A stretch of 64,000 nucleotides of DNA from Flavobacterium proteolyticum (GTDB lineage: Bacteria; Bacteroidota; Bacteroidia; Flavobacteriales; Flavobacteriaceae): NCBI RefSeq assembly GCF_015223105.1, contig NZ_JADFTZ010000001.1, forward strand, positions 434,001 to 498,000, written 5' to 3'. The position numbers and the translations under genes were made by a program. Position 1 is the first letter of the stretch; each line of letters starts with the position of its first letter. Below are positions 49,369 through 57,373 of the stretch, piece after piece. The notes under the pieces were generated by a model, which worked only from the letters and a program-made list of their open reading frames with translations, did no database searches and was not told where the DNA came from.

Positions 49369-49854
49369 TTATTTCTCCATTTTGATAATCACCGGAAGCA
49401 CAAATTGCGTTTTTACTTTCACGCCTCTTTTAATCGCAGGTTCTACTTTTGGGAAATCAGACAATCTTGAAGTTAAAATACTATCGATTTTTGTTTTATC
49501 TGCTAAAGCGATGCTATCGTTTGGATATTGCGTTTCAAAGTGCAAGCTTGAATCGGGATTTACGGTAATTTTTACGTTGATGGTGTCGATTTCTGGATAT
49601 TCAACACGTAACGTATCAATTCCTATTCGCTCTTGAATGGTTTGCGTCATATAATCGAAGAAACATTGTCTTTTTATTTCCGCATCTTTTATCGTATCGC
49701 ATTGCAAAACTGATGGAAATTCATCGACTTCATCCCAATTGATTTTTTTCAATTCTTGTTCTAATAATTCTTTCTCATCAGGGACTTGTTTTTCGAAGAA
49801 CTGACAAGAAACTAATGAAACAAACAATATAAAAATAGCTGCTTTTTTAATCAT
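49369..49854 (-). CDS. TonB-C-like lipoprotein
   Basis: 161 residues with a lipobox Cys17 (LVSC). The C-terminal 90 residues (DTINVKITVNPDSSLHFETQYP, SRLSDFPKVEPAIKRGVKVKTQFVLPVI) have the strand-helix-strand pattern and the LP..xPA..xG.xV form of the TonB C-terminal domain. No membrane-spanning anchor exists, so it cannot act as a classical TonB. It is the last of three related tandem genes, four bases after the second. Confidence 0.72.
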   Translation of the reverse strand: MIKKAAIFILFVSLVSCQFFEKQVPDEKELLEQELKKINWDEVDEFPSVLQCDTIKDAEIKRQCFFDYMTQTIQERIGIDTLRVEYPEIDTINVKITVNPDSSLHFETQYPNDSIALADKTKIDSILTSRLSDFPKVEPAIKRGVKVKTQFVLPVIIKMEK

Positions 49855-49858
49855 AAAA

Positions 49859-50329
49859 TTATTGTAATGAATACATCAAAGGAAATGCATGTTTTACCTT
49901 AACCACTTTCCCTCTATGTTTTGCTGGTTCAAATTTTGGTAATTTTAATATTGTTTTTCTTAATTCTTCTTTTATTGACTCCGCTTGCGGTGGTCCAATA
50001 ATTTCTTGAACAACTGCTATCCCATTCTCATCAATTATAAACTTTGCAAGTAATTTCACAGTAATTCTTTGCTCAATTACATCCTCTGGAAATACAAAAT
50101 TCTTTTTAATATGATTCATTAATTCAGTTTGAAAACACTCTTGAGAATTTTCAACAGCAATTTCTTTACAATTTGGAAATGCAGGTGCTTGTTCAACTAT
50201 TGTCAAAGGTATAATTTCAGAATTTGAGTCAATAATCTGAACATCATTAATAATAACTGCCTTCTCTTTTTCTTGAGAAAATAAAATTATTGAAAAAACT
50301 AAAAAAAGCAGCTGAATTATTTTTCTCAT
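49859..50329 (-). CDS. Exported TonB C-terminal domain protein
   Basis: 156 residues with a signal peptide (FSIILFSQ). A Pro-Ala-Phe-Pro-Asn-Cys segment and a second Cys precede a TonB-C-like domain: LLAKFIIDENGIAVVQEIIGP followed by LRKTILKLPKFEPAKHRGKVVKVKHAFPLMY. Like its neighbours it lacks the N-terminal inner-membrane helix of a true TonB. It lies one base after the preceding gene in the run. Confidence 0.8.
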   Translation of the reverse strand: MRKIIQLLFLVFSIILFSQEKEKAVIINDVQIIDSNSEIIPLTIVEQAPAFPNCKEIAVENSQECFQTELMNHIKKNFVFPEDVIEQRITVKLLAKFIIDENGIAVVQEIIGPPQAESIKEELRKTILKLPKFEPAKHRGKVVKVKHAFPLMYSLQ

Positions 50330-50330
50330 A

Positions 50331-50945
50331 TTACTCTTGCATCTGAAAGTTTATAGGAATTGCATACATAATATTTATCGGCTTCCCATCGCAAGTAGCT
50401 GGAATAGCTGTTGGCAACGATTTAATTATGCGTATAGCTTCTTCTTCCAAAATCAATCCGTTTTTTGGACCATTAGCTTCTTTTATTTGCGGATTTCCTT
50501 CTTTATCAATAATAAAATGCACCATAACTCTTCCTTGCAATTCATGATCCATTGCAAATTCAGGATATCTAAACTTGTTATAGATATGCTTTCTTATATA
50601 ATCTGTAAAAGTAATTTTTTCTTCAAAACCTGTTGTTGGATTTTTTCTAATGTAATATGGCGATTCTTGATTATCACATTTAGGAAAATCAGCTACATCT
50701 TTTTTGACATTATCAGCTAATTTCGTCTTTTCAATTGAATCAGCTTGTCTCTTTTGTTGTTTTGCCACTTTACTTTCTTCAACACGAACCAAATAAGCCT
50801 CCCATTCTTTCTTTTTTTGTTCATCAATTTCCTTTTTAACTCTTGCCAATTCTTTCAAACGATCTTGAGTTGACATTTTTTTGTCTTGAGCTACAGCTAT
50901 ATTAACCATTAAAAAAGAAATAAAAAGTAAAAAAACAAAACGCAT
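50331..50945 (-). CDS. Exported TonB C-terminal domain protein with charged coiled coil
   Basis: 204 residues. A signal peptide (MVNIAVAQ) is followed by a highly charged helix (RLKELARVKKEIDEQKKKEW and beyond), then a TonB-C-like domain with YPEFAMDHELQGRVMVHFIID and IIKSLPTAIPATCDGKPINI. It is the first gene of the three-gene run and shares a back-to-back promoter region with the DUF456 gene. Confidence 0.8.
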   Translation of the reverse strand: MRFVFLLFISFLMVNIAVAQDKKMSTQDRLKELARVKKEIDEQKKKEWEAYLVRVEESKVAKQQKRQADSIEKTKLADNVKKDVADFPKCDNQESPYYIRKNPTTGFEEKITFTDYIRKHIYNKFRYPEFAMDHELQGRVMVHFIIDKEGNPQIKEANGPKNGLILEEEAIRIIKSLPTAIPATCDGKPINIMYAIPINFQMQE

Positions 50946-50973
50946 AAAATCAATAAATTAAAATTGTAAGAAA

Positions 50974-50989
50974 CAAAGTTATAAATTTG
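50974..50989. promoter_or_regulatory. Back-to-back divergent -10 elements
   Basis: Minus strand TAACTTTG (50981-50974) abuts plus strand TAAATTTG (50982-50989) with no base between. They serve the TonB-C-like run and the DUF456 gene respectively. Both promoters could hardly be occupied at once. Confidence 0.6.
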
Positions 50990-51010
50990 TTAGACAATAA
51001 CTAAAATCTT

Positions 51011-51508
51011 ATGGAATACTTTTTATTGATTCTGGGTTTGCTTTTAATGCTAGTCGGAATTATTGGAAGCTTACTTCCTGCTTTACCAGGTCCGCCTATT
51101 AGTTGGGTTGGAATTTTATTGCTTTATTTTTGTCCCGGAATGGAAACCAATTATTGGTTACTAGGCATTACTTTAGCAATTGCCATTGTAATTGGAATTT
51201 TAGATTATGTAATTCCGGCACAAGGCACGAAGTATTTCGGCGGAAGTAAATACGGAATTTGGGGGACAAACATAGGTTTAGTTGTTGGTTTATTCTTCCC
51301 ACCTTTCGGATTTTTAATTGGACCTTTCTTAGGTGCATTAATAGGCGAACTTATTTACAACTCAAACGAAGGAAAGCGCGCATTTAAAGCAGCTACGGGA
51401 TCGTTCTTAGGATTCTTAGCGGGAACGTTTATTAAGTTCTTAGTGAGTTTACTTTTCTTAGGAGTATTCTTTGTTGTGGTTTGGCAGAATAGAGGAATTT
51501 GGTTTTGA
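51011..51508 (+). CDS. DUF456 membrane protein
   Basis: 165 residues, nearly all membrane helix, with the DUF456 pattern: VGIIGSLLPALPGPPISWVG, DYVIPAQGTKYFGGSKYGIWG and GLFFPPFGFLIGPFLGALIGE, rich in glycine. The function of the family is unknown. It has its own promoter, divergent from the TonB-C-like run. Confidence 0.88.
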   Translation: MEYFLLILGLLLMLVGIIGSLLPALPGPPISWVGILLLYFCPGMETNYWLLGITLAIAIVIGILDYVIPAQGTKYFGGSKYGIWGTNIGLVVGLFFPPFGFLIGPFLGALIGELIYNSNEGKRAFKAATGSFLGFLAGTFIKFLVSLLFLGVFFVVVWQNRGIWF

Positions 51509-51544
51509 TAGCCTGAACGGAATACTAATTGCCTCTCTTTGTGT

Positions 51545-51565
51545 GCGCAGATTACAAATCTGTGC
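51545..51565. repeat. REP-like palindrome
   Basis: GCGCAGATT and AATCTGTGC around ACA form a near-perfect hairpin (one G-T) in GC-richer sequence between convergent genes. Confidence 0.5.
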
Positions 51566-51608
51566 TATCGCCCGTTGAACTTATTCAAGCAGTCATGTTA
51601 TTTCATCA

Positions 51609-51983
51609 TTATTTTGGCATATTTGCAATATCTTCTTTTGAAAACCCTGCTTTTAATATCAATGTAGTGTCTGTAATTTTTTCATCGAGATAAATTCTAC
51701 ATACTTCTGGCTTCTTATTAGAATAAATTACTTTGAAAAATTGTCCTATTTTTTCTCCTTTTTCATCCCTTGGTGCATCAGAACCAAATAAATTATTATT
51801 TACGTAATATTGATATCTTAAATACGCTCTTCTTCCTGCTCCTTTAAATTTCGTGACTTTCCCTACTGTTGTTATTCCATTTTTTTCAATTTCATTGTCG
51901 TAATTGTTTCCTTCATAAAGATTATACATAATCCAAATAACAACTAAAGCAAAAGCGATATAATTAAAATATTTAGTTTTCAT
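51609..51983 (-). CDS. Small membrane-anchored protein, DUF3592-like
   Basis: 124 residues: one N-terminal membrane helix (IAFALVVIWIMYNLY) and an exported beta-rich domain. The segment NGITTVGKVTKFKGAGRRAYLRYQYYVNNNLFGS resembles DUF3592-type proteins, in which a short beta domain follows a helix. The resemblance is weak and the function is unknown. It stands alone between convergent DUF456 and the tRNA region. Confidence 0.65.
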   Translation of the reverse strand: MKTKYFNYIAFALVVIWIMYNLYEGNNYDNEIEKNGITTVGKVTKFKGAGRRAYLRYQYYVNNNLFGSDAPRDEKGEKIGQFFKVIYSNKKPEVCRIYLDEKITDTTLILKAGFSKEDIANMPK

Positions 51984-52109
51984 TTATTATTTAATTTGTA
52001 ATTCCAATCCCAACTTCTTATACTACGCACTTCAGCGTGAATCCTTTCGCTTGCATAGTTTCCAATCACATACGAAAATAAGATTAATCTTATTGTTTTC
52101 CTATATTTT

Positions 52110-52250
52110 GAGCATAAAAAAGCTCTCGATTTGAGAACTTTAAATTATTTATAAAACTACGAAAAGTATAAAAATCAAAAAAGCTCTGCATAAATGCAAA
52201 GCTTTCCATTGGTCTAACTACTAAACCTTTTTGGTACTTTCGTACCTAAA
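52110..52250 (-). other. Intergenic region with extra hairpins downstream of tRNA-Asp
   Basis: Besides the tRNA terminator, the minus strand carries GGTAC/GTACC (about 52231-52244), AAAGC.TGCA/TGCA.GCTTT near 52180-52205 ending in a T run, and AAAG.TCTC/GAGA.CTTT near 52118-52142 also ending in a T run. No coding potential is evident across 51984-52319. A small RNA or decayed tRNA-linked unit is possible. Confidence 0.4.
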
Positions 52251-52282
52251 CAACACAACTATTTTAAATATTTTAAGAGGGC

Positions 52283-52310
52283 AAAAAAGCCTTTCTTTTA
52301 CGAAAGGCTT
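52283..52310 (-). terminator. tRNA-Asp terminator
   Basis: AAGCCTTTC and GAAAGGCTT pair around six bases, followed by six T's on the minus strand. Confidence 0.85.
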
Positions 52311-52319
52311 CCTCTTTAC

Positions 52320-52396
52320 TGGCGGTCTGGACGGGACTCGAACCCGCGACCCCATGCGTGACAGGCATGTATTCTAACCAACTGAACTACCAAACC
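52320..52396 (-). tRNA. tRNA-Asp (GTC)
   Basis: 77 bases with encoded CCA. The acceptor stem GGTTTGG/CCAGACC is fully paired (one G-T), the D arm has AGTTCAGTTGGTTAGA, the anticodon loop is CTGTCAC with anticodon GTC, and the T arm has GCGGGTTCGAGTCCCG. A terminator follows. Confidence 0.97.
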
Positions 52397-52482
52397 AGTG
52401 CTTGATTGCGAGTGCAAATATACTACGCTTTTTCATTCCTGCAAATATTTTTATAAAAAAAATCAAACTTTTTTTAGCAGTA

Positions 52483-53409
52483 TCAGCCAAACTTTTGTTT
52501 TTCAACCAAATACGTTAGTAAAATTTTTTCAAAATTTTCACCTACAGAAACGGGTACATAGCGAATTTGATACTGCATACACGTTGCTTCTATCGTTTTG
52601 AAATATTCTTGTACCACTTTTTGATATGATTCTTGCGTATTTTCGGCAAATAAATTAATTTCTTCTCCCGATTCTACATCAATAAATTTTCGTGGCGTAT
52701 TATCAAAATTGAAATTTAACTCGGTTTTTTCATCATACACATGAAAGACCACTACTTTATGTTTGTTGTGTTTTAAATGCTGAAGCGCTTTGAAAATTTT
52801 GTCGTTGTCTTCATTTTGGAACATATCAGTAAACAAAATTACCATAGAACGACGATGAATATTTTCAGCTATTTGATGTAAAAAAGTTACTGTATCCGTT
52901 TTTCGAGTGGTTTTGTTTTGAGATAAAACTTCTTCCAATTTGTTTAAAATCATGCGATGATGACGCTCGCTTCCTTTTTCTGGCGAATAATATTCATACG
53001 TATCCGAATAAACACTCAACCCAACCGCATCGCGCTGTTTTTTAAGCAAATTCATCAAAACCGCAGAAGCCAATACCGAAAACCCGATTTTACTTTCATA
53101 AAACGGCTGATTTTCTTTTAATTTAGGATAATGCATCGAAGACGAATTGTCTAAAATTAAATGACAACGTAAATTGGTTTCTTCTTCGTAACGTTTGGTG
53201 TATAATCTATCGGTTTTGGCGTATAATTTCCAATCGATATGCTTAGTGCTTTCTCCAGGATTGTAGATTTTATGCTCAGCAAACTCTGCCGAAAATCCAT
53301 GAAAAGGCGATTTGTGCATACCGGAAATAAAACCTTCGACAATTTGGTTCGCCAAAAGTTCTAAATGCTCAAAACTGGAAATTTTTTCTATTTGCTGCTC
53401 TAAATTCAT
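52483..53409 (-). CDS. DUF58 domain protein
   Basis: 308 residues. The DUF58 signature is FAEHKIYNPGESTKHIDWKLYAKTDRLYTKRYEEET, followed by a von Willebrand A-like part with LILDNSSSMH (MIDAS-like DxSxS) and a VILFTDMF strand. Family members usually sit beside a MoxR ATPase and Bat proteins; here no such neighbour is seen. It lies 31 bases after the tail-fibre-type gene on the same strand. Confidence 0.9.
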   Translation of the reverse strand: MNLEQQIEKISSFEHLELLANQIVEGFISGMHKSPFHGFSAEFAEHKIYNPGESTKHIDWKLYAKTDRLYTKRYEEETNLRCHLILDNSSSMHYPKLKENQPFYESKIGFSVLASAVLMNLLKKQRDAVGLSVYSDTYEYYSPEKGSERHHRMILNKLEEVLSQNKTTRKTDTVTFLHQIAENIHRRSMVILFTDMFQNEDNDKIFKALQHLKHNKHKVVVFHVYDEKTELNFNFDNTPRKFIDVESGEEINLFAENTQESYQKVVQEYFKTIEATCMQYQIRYVPVSVGENFEKILLTYLVEKQKFG

Positions 53410-53440
53410 ATCGTAAAGATAATGAATTAGAGTAACTTTT

Positions 53441-56400
53441 TTATTGCTTATTTAATAGCGCTTCTAATTTTGCTAATCTCTCTTCTAAAGAACTAATCTT
53501 TTCTTCTTGTTTTTGTATGTTTTTTTGCTGTTCTTTTATAGCTTCAATTAATAAAGGTGTAATAGCAGCATAGTCTACAAAATAATCACCATCTTTACTT
53601 TTCTGAATCGCTTCTGGTAGTACTTTTTCTAATTCTTGCGCCAATACCCCACTGCTTTTTATTGGTTCTTTTCCTTTTTCAATTTCTTTATGATCTTGTT
53701 TAAATTGATAAGTATAACCGCTAATTGCTAGAATCTTTTCAAGGGCATTATTTATTTTTTCGATGTTTTCCTTTTTATTTTTATCTGAAATTTGCACATA
53801 AGCACCAGCTGGAGAGATATAACTTTTTAAAGCAGTATTGTCATATGGATTAGTATTGGTAGCATCAAATTGATCTTCATCCAAAAAATATACCAATGCC
53901 GGTGGCTGACCTAAATTTCCATCACCAGGTGACCAAATAGAAACAGCATTTCCATCTCCATAAATTCCACCTGTTTCACCAACTCCTTCTCTTGAACTCA
54001 ACAGAAATTCGTTTTGTCCCGTTCCAAAATCTTGATTACCAGAAGAATGCGCAAAAACACTTGTATTATTGAGCTGTAATTCTTCTGCATCAGCTGGATT
54101 TTTATGAACTTTTACAACGCCATTAATTTTAATAATATCATTATCGAATTCGCCATAAATAAGAGGAGTTGATGAATTACTATTCTCTATGTATAATTTA
54201 TTAGATCCTATTTCATTATAACCTGCTTGATATCCAATTGCTATATTATCACTTCCACTTATATTATTATATAATGCCTCAGACCCAATAGTAATATTAT
54301 ATGCACCGTTATCATTATTAAATAAAGCTTGACTACCTATCGCAATATTTCTATTCCCAATAGTATTATTTACTAAAGTTGAAAAACCAATTCCAATATT
54401 TCCAACACCAGAGGTATTTCGAAATAAGGCATTAAAACCTAGTGCTGTATTTGAATTACCGGTAGTATTATAAAACATACTTCTTGTACCAACTGAAGTA
54501 TTACTACTTCCAGATACATTAAGTTGTAATGTAGCATTTCCAATAGCTACGTTATCTACCCCATTAATATTATCTTTTAACGTTGAATTTCCAACTCCCG
54601 TATTATAAACCCCCGTTGTATTATCTTCTAAAGAATTTAATCCTAAAGCTACATTATTACTACCTGAAGTATTATATCGTAACGCATTATTACCTAAAGC
54701 TAAGTTAAATGAAGCCGAAATACTTGAATTAAGAGCCATAGATCCTATGGCTAAGTTTGAATTACCAGAAACATTATTAGCCAATGCACTTGAGCCAATA
54801 GCTGTATTAAAATTACCAACCGTATTACCAAATAATGCTTGATATCCAATTGCACAATTATAACTAGCCGTTGTATTATTATGCAAAGCTTCAAAACCTA
54901 CCCCTAAATTATAACTACCTATTGTATTAAGTGTTAATGCTTTATGTAGTGCCAAATTAAAGCTTCCTGATGTATTCGAATTCAAAGCACCATACCCTAA
55001 AGCAACATTTGATGATCCATTAATATTTGCTCTTAATGCATTAACACCTATTGCTGTATTAGAAAAACCGGTGGTATTACTATTTAAAGCTTCTGCTCCA
55101 AATGCTGTATTGGTAATTTCAATTTTACCAGCAACAAGTCCATTTCTTTTGAATATTAAATCAACATTATCTGTAGTCCCAATAAAATTTGTTCCAGCAA
55201 CTGTAGCTGAATTTCCATTCGTAGACCAATAATTACTTCCAATAACCGCACTTACATTTTGCCAAGTAACATTACCAACACCATCAGTTTGCATAATTTG
55301 ACCTAAAGTTCCCCTGTTTGACGGTAATATATATTTATCAGCATCAGAAGTTCCTATCGCAACTCTTCCTAAAAAATAGCCCGCAAAACTATTCGCTTTT
55401 AAAGCACTTGAATACACACCATAATGCACGCCTCCAGCAGAAGGATTAATAGTGTTAAAAATTCCATATTTATTTCCTGTTCCAGAACCATTAATTTCAC
55501 TTTTTACGCCAACTAAACTACCATTACCTGAATTGGAAACAAAATTATTTAATCCATAAAAATCCCCATTGCCATTACCTAAAATTTCATTGTAAAAACC
55601 AAATTTTGCTTGACCTCCAATTCCATCAAAACTATTTCTATAACCGTAGTTAATTCCATTTGCTGTAGGATCATTAATAAATTGATTATAAGAACCTGTT
55701 TTAGGCTGCATACTGGTGTCTTCAAATTTGTTAAATGTTCCTAAGAGAGCAAAAGTTGGAGTTCCTGAAAAATAATTATAAAGCCCAACTTGTTGATTAG
55801 CGGTACCTGAAAACACATTATGAACTCCGTAGCGAACACCAGTTCCTGAATTAAAATTATTACTCAATCCAAATCGAGTTCCAGACCCCGAAACAAAAAA
55901 AGCATTTCTATATCCACAAACTTCATTTGAAGAAGTTCCGTTATATAGATTATTTGTACCAATACCCATCACAGAATTAGACAAACTCATTGAATTATTT
56001 AATCCATAATAAATCCCGTTAGTATTAATCCCAGAATTTATACTTGTTTTTAACACTTCTATGTTTAAATTATTACCTGGATTTATATGTTCGAAATTAG
56101 CAACTCTTGTCTTAGCAACATTAGATTCTTTTATATCTAATTTATAAAGAGGATTTACCTCTCCAATACCAACATTACCATTATGGAACATATTATCATT
56201 AATGCTTGTTGGAGCACTTGTAGTAGCAACTTTATACCAATCAGCATCCTCATTCCCTTTTAAAGAAATCCATGAAGTTGTCGTATTATCCCAATAATAA
56301 AATCCAGGTAAATTAACTCCTACTATTGTAGTCAAATACACCATCATTCCCTGCTGATCAGCTGTAGGATTAACTACTGGAAAAGCATCAATTTTAGGAA

Positions 56401-56548
56401 TTAAAATTCCATCTGTATTACTTGGAAAAGCTTGATTCGAGGATTTTATATCTAGCTGTGCATTGGGTGTCGTAGTGTTTATTCCAACCTGACTCGAACA
56501 AACCTGAATAAAAAATAACGATACAAAAACTGAAATATATTTAAACAT
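53441..56548 (-). CDS. Large surface protein with 17-residue repeats and S74 chaperone domain
   Basis: 1035 residues. A signal peptide is followed by a head starting SQVGINTTTPNAQLDIKSSN, common in Bacteroidota surface fibres. Residues about 482-784 contain some 17 repeats of 17 residues with the form AIGxxALxxNxxGxxN, like trimeric beta-roll adhesin heads. The C-terminus is a Peptidase_S74 intramolecular chaperone (SDKNKKENIEKI, SGVLAQELEKVLPEA, DYAAITPLLIEAIKEQQ) ending in a coiled coil. This domain trims and trimerises tail spikes and fibres. No T9SS sorting domain is seen. It is divergent from a LytTR regulator. Confidence 0.85.
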   Translation of the reverse strand: MFKYISVFVSLFFIQVCSSQVGINTTTPNAQLDIKSSNQAFPSNTDGILIPKIDAFPVVNPTADQQGMMVYLTTIVGVNLPGFYYWDNTTTSWISLKGNEDADWYKVATTSAPTSINDNMFHNGNVGIGEVNPLYKLDIKESNVAKTRVANFEHINPGNNLNIEVLKTSINSGINTNGIYYGLNNSMSLSNSVMGIGTNNLYNGTSSNEVCGYRNAFFVSGSGTRFGLSNNFNSGTGVRYGVHNVFSGTANQQVGLYNYFSGTPTFALLGTFNKFEDTSMQPKTGSYNQFINDPTANGINYGYRNSFDGIGGQAKFGFYNEILGNGNGDFYGLNNFVSNSGNGSLVGVKSEINGSGTGNKYGIFNTINPSAGGVHYGVYSSALKANSFAGYFLGRVAIGTSDADKYILPSNRGTLGQIMQTDGVGNVTWQNVSAVIGSNYWSTNGNSATVAGTNFIGTTDNVDLIFKRNGLVAGKIEITNTAFGAEALNSNTTGFSNTAIGVNALRANINGSSNVALGYGALNSNTSGSFNLALHKALTLNTIGSYNLGVGFEALHNNTTASYNCAIGYQALFGNTVGNFNTAIGSSALANNVSGNSNLAIGSMALNSSISASFNLALGNNALRYNTSGSNNVALGLNSLEDNTTGVYNTGVGNSTLKDNINGVDNVAIGNATLQLNVSGSSNTSVGTRSMFYNTTGNSNTALGFNALFRNTSGVGNIGIGFSTLVNNTIGNRNIAIGSQALFNNDNGAYNITIGSEALYNNISGSDNIAIGYQAGYNEIGSNKLYIENSNSSTPLIYGEFDNDIIKINGVVKVHKNPADAEELQLNNTSVFAHSSGNQDFGTGQNEFLLSSREGVGETGGIYGDGNAVSIWSPGDGNLGQPPALVYFLDEDQFDATNTNPYDNTALKSYISPAGAYVQISDKNKKENIEKINNALEKILAISGYTYQFKQDHKEIEKGKEPIKSSGVLAQELEKVLPEAIQKSKDGDYFVDYAAITPLLIEAIKEQQKNIQKQEEKISSLEERLAKLEALLNKQ
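54195..55105 (-). repeat. Tandem 51-base coding repeats
   Basis: About 17 units of 51 bases code 17-residue motifs such as AIGVNALRANINGSSNV and ALGYGALNSNTSGSFNL. Units differ at many third positions, so the array is old or under selection. Confidence 0.8.
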
Positions 56549-56564
56549 AAGTAGATTTTTTATT

Positions 56565-56572
56565 CAAAAATA
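56565..56572 (-). promoter_or_regulatory. Candidate -10 element of the S74 surface protein gene
   Basis: TATTTTTG on the minus strand, 17 bases before the ATG. The direct repeats at 56601-56630 lie about 29 bases further upstream. Confidence 0.55.
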
Positions 56573-56600
56573 TTTTTAAAAAACATTATTTATTAAATTA

Positions 56601-56630
56601 ATAGACAAATAACATTTTAAATAGACAAAT
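56601..56630. promoter_or_regulatory. Direct-repeat regulator site (LytTR type)
   Basis: ATAGACAAAT occurs twice, at 56601-56610 and 56621-56630, with a ten-base spacer, so the copies are two helical turns apart. LytTR proteins bind such paired direct repeats. The site lies between the S74 protein gene and a LytTR regulator gene. Confidence 0.65.
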
Positions 56631-56642
56631 GAAAAAAAATTG

Positions 56643-56650
56643 TATTTTTG
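56643..56650 (+). promoter_or_regulatory. Candidate -10 element of the LytTR regulator gene
   Basis: TATTTTTG matches TAnnTTTG. The predicted start near 56657 excludes a start codon at 56648 and supports the ATG at 56669. Confidence 0.6.
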
Positions 56651-56668
56651 GTTGGTATTTTTAAGTAT

Positions 56669-57373
56669 ATGAGTCGTTTAAATTGCATAATAATTGATGA
56701 TGAAGAAATTGACAGATTAACGATTTTATCGTATGTCAAGAAATTTTCATTTATCGAAATTAAAGGTGTTTTTTGTTCTGCAACAGAAGCACTAAACAGC
56801 AATTTGATCGATGACATAGACATCCTTTTTTCAGATATTGACATGCCAACTCTTTCGGGTTTGGAATTTAGAAAACAAGTAAAAAACATACCCGTTTGCG
56901 TGTTTATAACTTCACATCCTGAACATGCAGCAGAAAGCTTTGAATTAGAAACATTTGATTTTCTAATCAAACCATTACAATTTGATCGTTTTCAAAATAC
57001 AATTTCGAGAATTGAACTGTATTTTTCTATGCGAAATAAAGCCAATTTATTTGATAAAATTGAAAATCAAGATGAAATTTATATCAAAGAAGGGCATTCA
57101 CAAATTAAATTGAAACGCGAAGATATTCTTTATCTTGAAGCGTTAAAAGATTACACTTTAGTGGTTACTCAAAATAAAAAACATTGTGTATTGAGTAGTC
57201 TTGGAAACTTACTTAAAGAAAACCATTTTAATTCATTTGTGAGAATTCATAGAAGTTTTGCCATTCAAAAGAACTTCATAAAAAAAATTGGACCAAATGA
57301 CGTTTGTTTAAATAATAATATTTCAATTCCTATTGGTAGAAGTTATAAAGAAAACTTAAAACTTATAGTATGA
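56669..57373 (+). CDS. LytTR-family response regulator
   Basis: 234 residues. The receiver has the acidic pair IIIDDEEID, the phosphoacceptor Asp56 in LFSDIDMPTLSG, and Lys in DFLIKPLQFD. The LytTR domain includes ILYLEALKDYTLVVT and FVRIHRSFAIQKNFI. It overlaps the kinase gene by four bases (ATGA). A paired direct repeat upstream is a likely binding site for autoregulation and for control of the divergent surface protein. Confidence 0.92.
   Translation: MSRLNCIIIDDEEIDRLTILSYVKKFSFIEIKGVFCSATEALNSNLIDDIDILFSDIDMPTLSGLEFRKQVKNIPVCVFITSHPEHAAESFELETFDFLIKPLQFDRFQNTISRIELYFSMRNKANLFDKIENQDEIYIKEGHSQIKLKREDILYLEALKDYTLVVTQNKKHCVLSSLGNLLKENHFNSFVRIHRSFAIQKNFIKKIGPNDVCLNNNISIPIGRSYKENLKLIV

Noticed and set aside
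53441-56548. Prophage tail-fibre region
   Set aside because: Only the S74 domain is phage-like. The protein has a signal peptide and there are no other phage genes nearby, so a surface fibre is more likely.
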